This document shows, in pieces, positions 1 to 5,396 of a stretch of 5,798 bases of DNA. The notes beneath the pieces were generated by a model. That model saw only the letters and a program-made list of their open reading frames with translations, was not told where the DNA came from and ran no database searches. The position numbers were made by a program, and so were the translations under genes. Positions within the stretch are counted from its first letter, which is position 1, and the number at the start of each line of letters is the position of its first letter. Source of the stretch: Bacillota bacterium (GTDB taxonomy: Bacteria > Bacillota > Clostridia > Lachnospirales > Cellulosilyticaceae). Where the stretch lies: assembly GCA_023457875.1 (NCBI GenBank), contig JAEXBC010000264.1, positions 1 to 5,798 of the forward strand. The letters run 5' to 3'.

Positions 1-122
1 ATCACTGCCTCTTCCATACTTAAGATGCTTTCCTGTATGTCTGAAATATAATTGTTTTTTATCTGTATATCTAAGTCTTTAAATGTACCATTATAAAATA
101 CTTTACCATTTTTTAATATCAT
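1..122 (-). CDS. nagA: Probable N-acetylglucosamine-6-phosphate deacetylase, N-terminal fragment (cut by window edge)
   Basis: Only the first 40 codons are inside the window, and the frame is open to the left edge. The protein begins MILKNGKVFYNGTFKDLDI, then IQIKNNYISDI. This is the typical start of an amidohydrolase-superfamily enzyme: a small beta-sandwich built from a KNGKVF strand, a D-I strand and a short turn, ahead of the metal-binding barrel. NagA removes the acetyl group from GlcNAc-6-phosphate in the cytoplasm, giving GlcN6P. That fits its position directly downstream of, and codirectional with, glmS. The ATG at 122 was chosen because AGGAG at 129-133 sits 6 nt upstream. The in-frame ATG at 126-128 abuts that sequence and is too close. 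No catalytic residue is visible, so dihydroorotase-like or other amidohydrolases remain possible. The nagA call rests on N-terminal character plus context. Confidence 0.55.
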   Translation of the reverse strand, partial: MILKNGKVFYNGTFKDLDIQIKNNYISDIQESILSMEEAV

Positions 123-229
123 ATACATCTCCTATACCTGGCTATTTTTTGATGATACTGTATTAATAAATCTTCTTGTACACTAAACCCACTACTCTTA
201 ACGCCTTTATTCATCAGCTTTTCAACCAT
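119..229 (-). CDS. Possible small ORF (36 aa) overlapping the nagA start
   Basis: I do not recognise this ORF. It runs from an ATG at 227-229 to a TGA at 119-121 and encodes a basic 36-residue peptide that begins MVEKLMNKGVKSSG and ends QKIARYRRCI. Its stop overlaps the start codon of the nagA-like gene as ATGA, the usual geometry of translational coupling. A TAA lies two codons before the ATG, so it is not the tail of a longer frame. The ribosome binding site is weak (AAGGG, about 10 nt upstream). It could be a leader peptide, a real small protein, a decayed fragment or chance, since a 36-codon frame alone is weak evidence. Confidence 0.3.
   Translation of the reverse strand: MVEKLMNKGVKSSGFSVQEDLLIQYHQKIARYRRCI
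129..133 (-). promoter_or_regulatory. Ribosome binding site of the nagA-like gene
   Basis: AGGAG on the minus strand lies 6 nt before the ATG at 120-122 and 0 nt before the in-frame ATG at 126-128. The spacing decides in favour of the downstream start codon. The site lies inside the last codons of the possible short ORF at 119-229. Confidence 0.6.
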
Positions 230-243
230 TTTTTATCTGCCCT

Positions 244-258
244 TGATTTTCAAAATCA
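244..258. promoter_or_regulatory. 15-bp dyad (TGATTTT-C-AAAATCA), possible operator
   Basis: This is a perfect inverted repeat with 7-bp arms around a single central base. It lies downstream of the putative promoter at 281-308 and upstream of the short ORF and the nagA-like gene. Symmetry and position suit a repressor site, for example for an amino-sugar regulator. I do not recognise it as a known consensus, and AT-rich dyads do occur by chance. Confidence 0.3.
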
Positions 259-280
259 CAAGAAAGTTAATCGAAGTTTA

Positions 281-308
281 GGTATAAGAACACCCTTTAA
301 TTTTTCAA
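281..308 (-). promoter_or_regulatory. Putative sigma-A promoter for the short ORF and nagA
   Basis: On the minus strand, TTGAAA (303-308, 5 of 6 to the -35 consensus) and TATACC (281-286, 4 of 6 to the -10 consensus) are separated by 16 bp. They begin just past the U-tract of the glmS terminator, a sensible place for an independent promoter. The predicted transcript would start near 274 and carry a leader of about 150 nt before nagA. This is inferred from pattern only. Confidence 0.35.
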
Positions 309-313
309 TCCAC

Positions 314-359
314 AAATAAAAAATCATCTATTAAGCCATACAAAACTCAATAGATGATT
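314..359 (-). terminator. Rho-independent terminator of glmS
   Basis: Read on the minus strand, an 11-bp perfect stem (arms 349-359 and 322-332) extends by three more pairs, one of them G-U, to 14 bp around a 10-nt loop. A T-rich tract (TTTTATTT) follows. It starts 7 nt after the glmS stop codon. The stem is AT-rich, so termination may be incomplete. Confidence 0.8.
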
Positions 360-366
360 CATTATC

Positions 367-2196
367 TTACTCCACCGTAACAGACTTAGCAAGGTTCCTT
401 GGCTTATCTACATCGTTACCTCTTGCTATAGAAACATAGTACGCAATAAGCTGCGTTGGAATGACTGATAGCACTGGCATTAATAAATCACTTGCACTTG
501 GAATATAAATCACTTGATCCGAAACCTTATCCACTTCTTTGTAGCCTTCTTTAGCAATAGAAATAACAAAGGCACCTCTTGCTTTTACTTCCTTAATATT
601 AGAAATCATTTTTTCTTCTAAAGCTTTTTGTGTCACAATACATAAAACCGGCGTACCTTGATCAATGAGGGCAATAGGACCATGTTTTAATTCTCCTGCT
701 GCAAAAGCTTCCGTGTAAACATAAGAAATTTCTTTTAGCTTAAGAGCTGCTTCTCTTGCTGTGGTATAATCTACCCCTCTACCAAGGTAAAAGGCATTTT
801 CAGCGCCCTTCATATCGTAAGCTACTTTTTGAATACTCTCTTTTTGTGTTAGAATTTGCTCTACAAGGGGTGATAGTGCTTCAATTTCATTAATCCACTG
901 ATGATAAGCTTCTAAAGAAATGGTTTCTTTGATGAAAGCAAAATCTAAAGCAATCATATAAAAGGCAATCATCTGAGCTGTATAGGCTTTGGTAGATGCC
1001 ACAGCAATTTCAGGTCCAGCCCAGGTGTAAAATACATCATGTGCTTCCCTTGCTACAGAAGAGCCTACTACATTGGTAATAGCTAGAACCCTTGCTCCTT
1101 TTGCTTTTGCCAACTTCATAGCAGCTAAAGTATCTGCTGTTTCTCCTGATTGAGAAACCACAATCAGCATGGTGTGCTCATCAATAAAGGGATCTGAGTA
1201 TCTAAATTCAGAAGCAATATCTACTTCTACTGGGATTTTGGCTAATTTTTCAATGGCATATTTGCCCACAAGACCTGCATGATAAGCTGTACCACAGGCT
1301 ACAATATACATTTTAGTAATACCATCTAAATCCTCTTTTGTAAGGTTAATATCATCTAAGCGAAGCATACGGTTTTCATCAAGTCTTCTTAGAAGTGTAT
1401 CACGAATTGCTTGAGGCTGATCGTATATTTCTTTCATCATAAAGTGATCAAACCCATTTTTTGATGCTGCTTCAATATCCCATTCAACAACTTTTAGTTC
1501 TTTTGAAACGGGTTGTTTATCACTATCTAAAATAGCAATTTCACCATTTTTCACATGAACCACTTCATCATTCTCAAGATAATAAACCTTTCTAGTATGC
1601 TTTAAAATAGCTGGCACATCAGAGGCAATAAAATATTCTTCTTCACCTACACCTACAATAAGTGGACTTTCTTTTCTAACAGCAATTAATTCTCCCTTAT
1701 GAGTAGCTGAAACCACCCCAAGGGCATAAGCTCCTCTAAACTCTGCAACTGCCTTATAAACAGCTTCAAGTAAGTCCCCTTCATAATACTTATCAATCAA
1801 ATGTACAGCTACTTCTGTATCTGTTTCTGACTTGAACTCATATCCCTCAGCTATAAGCTTTTCTCTAATTTCCATATAGTTTTCGATAATGCCATTATGG
1901 ACTACAGCAATGGTTTCATCTGCATTTAAATGAGGATGTGAATTCACATCTGAAGGCGCTCCATGAGTTGCCCATCTTGTATGCCCTATCCCTACTGTTC
2001 CTGCAATAGGTGCATCTTCCAGTGCTTGTTCAAGCTTACTTAGTCTACCTTGTTTTTTCTCCCAGCTAATTTTATCACTTTCATTAACAATGGCAATTCC
2101 AGCTGAATCGTACCCTCTGTACTCAAGCTTTTCTAACCCCTCCACAATAATTGGTGATGCTTGTTTTAAACCGATATAACCTACAATTCCGCACAT
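367..2196 (-). CDS. glmS: Glutamine-fructose-6-phosphate aminotransferase (isomerizing), GlcN6P synthase
   Basis: This cytoplasmic enzyme makes glucosamine-6-phosphate and glutamate from fructose-6-phosphate and glutamine, the committed step toward UDP-GlcNAc and cell wall. All 609 residues are present, the usual family length. The N-terminal glutaminase domain (about 1-235) starts MCGIVGYIG, with Cys2 becoming the nucleophile once Met is removed. It also shows HTRWATHG (72-79), HNG (100-102) and SETDTE (123-128). Two SIS sugar-isomerase domains follow, with VACGTAYHAG (299-308), SQSGETADT (348-356), REAALKLKEISY (481-492) and HGP (505-507). The C-terminus DKPRNLAKSVTVE carries the conserved lysine at 604. 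The start is set by AGGAGG 9 nt upstream. A glmS ribozyme in the 5' leader should control expression by product feedback, and the gene has its own promoter and terminator. No damage is seen. Confidence 0.98.
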   Translation of the reverse strand: MCGIVGYIGLKQASPIIVEGLEKLEYRGYDSAGIAIVNESDKISWEKKQGRLSKLEQALEDAPIAGTVGIGHTRWATHGAPSDVNSHPHLNADETIAVVHNGIIENYMEIREKLIAEGYEFKSETDTEVAVHLIDKYYEGDLLEAVYKAVAEFRGAYALGVVSATHKGELIAVRKESPLIVGVGEEEYFIASDVPAILKHTRKVYYLENDEVVHVKNGEIAILDSDKQPVSKELKVVEWDIEAASKNGFDHFMMKEIYDQPQAIRDTLLRRLDENRMLRLDDINLTKEDLDGITKMYIVACGTAYHAGLVGKYAIEKLAKIPVEVDIASEFRYSDPFIDEHTMLIVVSQSGETADTLAAMKLAKAKGARVLAITNVVGSSVAREAHDVFYTWAGPEIAVASTKAYTAQMIAFYMIALDFAFIKETISLEAYHQWINEIEALSPLVEQILTQKESIQKVAYDMKGAENAFYLGRGVDYTTAREAALKLKEISYVYTEAFAAGELKHGPIALIDQGTPVLCIVTQKALEEKMISNIKEVKARGAFVISIAKEGYKEVDKVSDQVIYIPSASDLLMPVLSVIPTQLIAYYVSIARGNDVDKPRNLAKSVTVE

Positions 2197-2205
2197 AACA
2201 AAAAA

Positions 2206-2231
2206 CCTCCTGATATTTAATTTTTATCAGG
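2206..2231 (-). promoter_or_regulatory. glmS Shine-Dalgarno sequence with a hairpin covering half of it
   Basis: AGGAGG (2206-2211) is a full-strength ribosome binding site 9 nt before the glmS ATG. The 7-nt segment TATCAGG (2209-2215), which includes the first half of that site, is perfectly complementary to CCTGATA (2225-2231) across a 9-nt A/T loop. The hairpin sits directly after the ribozyme. The pairing is read from the sequence. A role in translation control is inferred. Confidence 0.45.
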
Positions 2232-2381
2232 GAAAGTCACGATAAACCTTTTGTCCTAAAAATCACTTTTTAGCTTTGTCGGTTTACTTAGGCTGTGAAA
2301 CCTCTAGAGTATCCGCCGAATTTTCGATAACCCTAGTCCTCGTCAACTTGCACTTCACAAACAGTGTCAAGTTCTGGCGCT
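2230..2381 (-). ncRNA. glmS self-cleaving ribozyme (GlcN6P-sensing)
   Basis: The leader of glmS carries the family signature in the right order. The cleavage motif A|GCGCC falls between 2381 and 2380. P1 follows (AACTTG/CAAGTT plus CACT/AGTG, 2345-2373), then the conserved GTTGACGAGGA core. P2 pairs CTAGGG (2331-2336) with CTCTAG (2304-2309), enclosing TTATCGA and TTCGGCGG. P3 pairs GGTTT with AAACC (2281-2302). P4 has an inner CTAAAAA/TTTTTAG stem capped by a GTGA tetraloop (2256-2273) and the conserved GGACAAAAGG strand. In this family GlcN6P is the cofactor for cleavage, and the cut mRNA is then degraded, giving product feedback on glmS. The P3.1 pseudoknot is hard to place: only a 4-bp AAGT/ACTT match is clear. 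The 3' boundary is approximate. Confidence 0.93.
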
Positions 2382-2406
2382 TTACATTTTCTCTTTCCCT
2401 TTTTCC

Positions 2407-2415
2407 ATTATACCA
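2407..2415 (-). promoter_or_regulatory. glmS promoter (extended -10)
   Basis: A perfect TATAAT (2407-2412) is preceded by TGG, giving the extended -10 form TGnTATAAT. No good -35 hexamer is found 16-18 bp upstream, which extended -10 promoters can tolerate. Transcription would begin near 2400, leaving roughly 19 purine-rich nt before the ribozyme cleavage site. Confidence 0.65.
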
Positions 2416-2418
2416 TAA

Positions 2419-2434
2419 TAGCATATGAATGCTA
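2419..2434. repeat. Inverted repeat TAGCAT-N4-ATGCTA over the glmS -35 region
   Basis: Two perfect 6-bp arms (2419-2424 and 2429-2434) separated by 4 bp sit where the -35 element would lie. The position suits an activator or repressor site. It could equally be chance. Confidence 0.3.
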
Positions 2435-2475
2435 GCCTAAAAAATAAATTTGTCCCACTTTATATCCCTATTTAT

Positions 2476-2596
2476 ATTAAAATACTATATAGAAACAGAT
2501 TAATAAGACACGTATTTTTAAAGGACTAAAGCTAGTTGAATAGGCCATGAGCTCATAAAAAATGAAATATCTAAATCTGCTTCTATATATTTTAAT
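2476..2596. repeat. 121-bp element with 23-nt terminal inverted repeats, MITE-like or large hairpin
   Basis: The right end (2574-2596) reads, on the minus strand, ATTAAAAT followed by ATATAGAAGCAGATT. The left end (2476-2501) has the same 23 nt on the plus strand, with one substitution (A for G) and a 3-nt insertion (act, 2484-2486). The interior of about 72 bp holds no ORF but contains a 10-bp palindrome, ATGAGCTCAT. No clear target-site duplication flanks it. It may be a non-autonomous mobile element, or a folded RNA at the 3' end of the ATPase transcript. Confidence 0.4.
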
Positions 2597-2598
2597 TT

Positions 2599-2616
2599 GA
2601 AAGTACCTATACTTTC
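2599..2616. other. Small hairpin 13 bases past the ATPase stop
   Basis: GAAAGTA (2599-2605) and TACTTTC (2610-2616) form a perfect 7-bp stem with a 4-nt loop. In the ATPase direction it is followed by AAATTAAAATAT and lacks a U-tract, so it is a poor intrinsic terminator. On the plus strand it is followed by TTTT. It may protect the 3' end of the ATPase mRNA. Confidence 0.35.
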
Positions 2617-2629
2617 TTTTCAGTATATC

Positions 2630-5236
2630 TTAAGTTCGCTTATTGACTTTGATGCGTTTAAAAATCTGAACAATAATCAGCGGTATGATAGATAAAAGTG
2701 CAATACTCATATACTGCTTGCTCGTTAAGGCGCTGATTTCAAATAGGCCATAAAGCGGTTCTAAGAACAATACGGCTGATAACAATAAAGCACCTACTAT
2801 CAATGCTAAATAACTAAATGGATTAGTCCATAATGTTTTGAGAGAAAGAGGTTCTTCACTTCGACAGTTTAAGCCATGAATAAGGCGTGATAAACTTAAG
2901 GTTGCAAAAGCCATTGTCATACTCTCACCATGACTACCATTCTGATAGCCTATATAATAAGCAGCCATAGTGACAATTGCAATAATCGCTCCTTCAAAAA
3001 GCACCTGCAGGGCAAAAGCTTTATCAAGAATTGGTTTTTTGGCATCTCGAGGTTTCTCTTTCATTAACCTGCTATGGGCTGGTTCAAGACCAATAGCTAT
3101 GGCAGGTAAACTATCTGTCAAGAGATTAATAAAGAGTAAGTGAACAGGAGAAAAAGGTGCCAGTAGCCCTGCAATTGAAGTATACACCACTGCTAAAATC
3201 CCTGCCGTATTGCCTGATAAGAGAAATCTTACGGCATTTTTAATATTCCCATAAATGCTTCGTCCATTACTAATTGCCTTAATAATCGTTGCAAAGTTAT
3301 CATCTGTTAAAATCATATCGGCTGCATCCTTTGCCACCTCTGTTCCTGTAATGCCCATCGCAATGCCGACATTGGCACATTTAAGAGCAGGTGCATCGTT
3401 AACGCCATCTCCAGTCATTGCCACAACATGACCAAGGGCTTGCCATGCACTCACAATACGTATCTTATGCTCAGGGGATACCCTTGCATATACTGAAACT
3501 TTTGGTACTAAGGCAATCAATTCTTCTTCTGTAAGATGCTCGATATCTGCACCCTCTAGTGCCTGATCACCCTCCTGTAAAATACCGATTTGTCTTGCTA
3601 TTGCACTGGCAGTGATTTTGTGATCACCTGTTATCATAATTGGCTTAATGCCAGCTGATAAGCAGCTGGCCACTGCCGCTTTGGATTCGACTCTTGGGGG
3701 GTCCATCATAGCAACTAATCCAAAGAGAATCATCTCATTTTCATGAACAAACGTTAAAGTTTCTTCCTCTATTTCTTTCCAGGCAAAGGCTAAGACACGT
3801 AGACCCTGGTTGGCCAGCTCGTAATTCATCTGATGATAGATAGCTTTATCTTCCTGTGTAATCAGGCGAACACCTTCTGCTGTCTCGATATGGGTCGCAT
3901 GATCTAATAGGACATCCATAGCACCCTTTGTAAAAACGATGGATTTACCGTCAATGCGTTGCAATGTAGTCATAAGCTTTCTATCACTATCAAAGGGCAG
4001 CTCGGAAATACGTGGTGTATCCTGTCGAACAATCAATTCATCTAAATGGAAGCGTTCACCAAGATCCACCAATGCAATTTCTGTGGGGTCTCCAATTTCC
4101 TTGTCTTGGGTTGTAATGGCATCACTACATAAAAGTCCTGCCATTACCAATTTATATTGAAGTCTATCCTCTTTGTCTATAGCTTCTACATCAATTAACT
4201 GCTGGTTTGTGAAAATTTTTTGCACTGTCATTTTATTCTGGGTCAATGTACCTGTTTTATCTGAACAAATAATTGATATACTGCCTAAACTTTCTACAGA
4301 GTGTAACTTGCGAATGATGGCATTTTCGTCAGCTAGCTTTTTTGTTCCAAAAGCAAGAACAATCGTTACAATTGAACTAAGAGCTTCTGGAATTGCTGCC
4401 ACTGCAAGAGATATGGCGAACATAAGAGAATCCATAATTGGCATTCCACGATACCAGCTTAGTCCAAATACGATGCAAGAAATAATGATAATCAGCAGAG
4501 CTAGTTTTTTTCCAAAATGATCTAAGTTTTCTTGAAGGGGTGTGGCTTTTTCCTGGGTACTTTTTAATAAAGAGGCAATATGACCGATTTCAGTAGATGC
4601 ACCAACTCCAGTAACTACTGCCTTACCACGACCATAGGTCACATGACTGCTGGAAAAAACCATATTTATCTGATTACCTAGTGCCACATCATCCTTCTCA
4701 ATAGGATTAATGACTTTTTCTACACTAACTGATTCTCCAGTTAATGCACTTTCACTCACTTGTAAACTATTACTTTCTATAAGACGTGCATCTGCAGCAA
4801 TAAAATCGCCGGCTTCAACAATTAGGATGTCACCTACAACAACTTCGCTAGAAGGAATCTCACACACATTTCCCTCACGTAAAACCTTTGAATTAGGTGA
4901 TGAAAGTGCCCTTAAGCTTTTTATTGACTGTTCAGCTTTTATATGTTGCATCGTCCCTAGTAGGGCATTTAATATAAGTACAGCTACGATAACCACTGTA
5001 CTTTCCAGCTTTCCCATTATAGCTGATACGATAGCCGCTACCATCAGTATGATCACAAGGAAGTCTTTAAACTGTGAGAAAAAAACAATGAATGGAGATA
5101 CTCTTTTGCTTTCTTCTAGTTGATTACTACCATATGTCTCCCGTTGTTTGGACACATTTTCATGAGACAAGCCCGTTATCTGGCTATTGCACTGTTGAAG
5201 TACCTCTTCGTATGGCATTTTATAAAATACATTCAT
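2630..5236 (-). CDS. Calcium-transporting P-type ATPase (P2A, SERCA/LMCA1-like)
   Basis: A membrane pump that exports Ca2+ from the cytoplasm using ATP. From the ATG at 5236 it has 868 residues, normal for bacterial PacL/YloB-type pumps. Order of parts: N-terminal cation-ATPase region; M1-M2 (about 50-97); actuator domain with TGES (166-169); M3-M4 (245-298) with PEAL and Glu284; phosphorylation site DKTGT (Asp326); nucleotide-binding KGA (Lys437); TGDH (536-539); hinge TGDGVND (608-614); M5-M10 (about 667-862). The site-II ligands Glu284, Asn704 and Asp708 are kept. Site I is not: Gly679 and Arg784 replace the SERCA glutamates 771 and 908. This suggests one Ca2+ per ATP. A TTG 18 codons upstream has no ribosome binding site, while AGGTGAGG precedes the ATG, so the ATG was chosen. 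Mn2+ or another divalent cation is a less likely substrate. Confidence 0.9.
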   Translation of the reverse strand: MNVFYKMPYEEVLQQCNSQITGLSHENVSKQRETYGSNQLEESKRVSPFIVFFSQFKDFLVIILMVAAIVSAIMGKLESTVVIVAVLILNALLGTMQHIKAEQSIKSLRALSSPNSKVLREGNVCEIPSSEVVVGDILIVEAGDFIAADARLIESNSLQVSESALTGESVSVEKVINPIEKDDVALGNQINMVFSSSHVTYGRGKAVVTGVGASTEIGHIASLLKSTQEKATPLQENLDHFGKKLALLIIIISCIVFGLSWYRGMPIMDSLMFAISLAVAAIPEALSSIVTIVLAFGTKKLADENAIIRKLHSVESLGSISIICSDKTGTLTQNKMTVQKIFTNQQLIDVEAIDKEDRLQYKLVMAGLLCSDAITTQDKEIGDPTEIALVDLGERFHLDELIVRQDTPRISELPFDSDRKLMTTLQRIDGKSIVFTKGAMDVLLDHATHIETAEGVRLITQEDKAIYHQMNYELANQGLRVLAFAWKEIEEETLTFVHENEMILFGLVAMMDPPRVESKAAVASCLSAGIKPIMITGDHKITASAIARQIGILQEGDQALEGADIEHLTEEELIALVPKVSVYARVSPEHKIRIVSAWQALGHVVAMTGDGVNDAPALKCANVGIAMGITGTEVAKDAADMILTDDNFATIIKAISNGRSIYGNIKNAVRFLLSGNTAGILAVVYTSIAGLLAPFSPVHLLFINLLTDSLPAIAIGLEPAHSRLMKEKPRDAKKPILDKAFALQVLFEGAIIAIVTMAAYYIGYQNGSHGESMTMAFATLSLSRLIHGLNCRSEEPLSLKTLWTNPFSYLALIVGALLLSAVLFLEPLYGLFEISALTSKQYMSIALLSIIPLIIVQIFKRIKVNKRT

Positions 5237-5245
5237 ATTATTGGT

Positions 5246-5253
5246 CCTCACCT
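5246..5253 (-). promoter_or_regulatory. Ribosome binding site deciding the ATPase start
   Basis: AGGTGAGG on the minus strand lies 9 nt before the ATG at 5234-5236. Nothing comparable lies before the TTG at 5288-5290. Confidence 0.7.
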
Positions 5254-5261
5254 TTCTCTTC

Positions 5262-5290
5262 TTATTAAATAAGTATTTGCTTTTTATCAA
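5262..5290 (-). promoter_or_regulatory. Weak candidate promoter for the ATPase gene
   Basis: TTGATA (5285-5290, 5 of 6 to the -35 consensus) is followed after 17 bp by TAATAA (5262-5267, only 3 of 6 to the -10 consensus). If used, the mRNA would start about 20 nt before the ATPase ATG and exclude the alternative TTG start. Low confidence because the stretch is AT-rich. Confidence 0.25.
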
Positions 5291-5364
5291 TTTTAATGTA
5301 ATCTATGAACACTTTTGCTCTATTTTGATTTTATGCGCTATTCAAATAGGGTAGACTGGTCAAT

Positions 5365-5396
5365 AAAAAAATAAGGCACGAAGTGCCTTATTTTTT
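5365..5396 (-). terminator. Strong, apparently bidirectional rho-independent terminator
   Basis: A 14-bp stem (5366-5379 with 5383-5396) has a GGCAC/GTGCC core, a 3-nt loop, an A-run on one side and a T-run on the other. On the minus strand it ends the right-hand gene, whose TAA stop (5388-5390) is inside the stem. The symmetrical A/T runs would allow termination from the plus strand too. Confidence 0.9.

Noticed and set aside
2213..2400. Reading the glmS leader as a protein-coding gene or T-box
   Set aside because: No ORF of note and no T-box motif. The conserved GCGCC, GTTGACGAGGA and TTCGGCGG motifs match the glmS ribozyme instead.
2506..2560. A small gene inside the inverted-repeat element
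   Set aside because: No frame of useful length with a start and ribosome binding site on either strand.
3939..4160. Plus-strand 73-codon ORF
   Set aside because: Lies entirely opposite the conserved ATPase coding region, has no family resemblance and no ribosome binding site; a shadow frame.
4173..4520. Plus-strand 115-codon ORF
   Set aside because: Antisense to the DKTGT and M3-M4 region of the ATPase; its sequence is explained by the real gene on the other strand.
4710..5123. Plus-strand 137-codon ORF
   Set aside because: Antisense to the actuator and M1-M2 region of the ATPase. Ser/Thr-rich composition is typical of shadow frames.
5237..5290. 18-codon N-terminal extension of the ATPase from a TTG
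   Set aside because: No ribosome binding site before the TTG, and a good AGGTGAGG before the downstream ATG. The extension is Lys/Asn-rich intergenic-like sequence.
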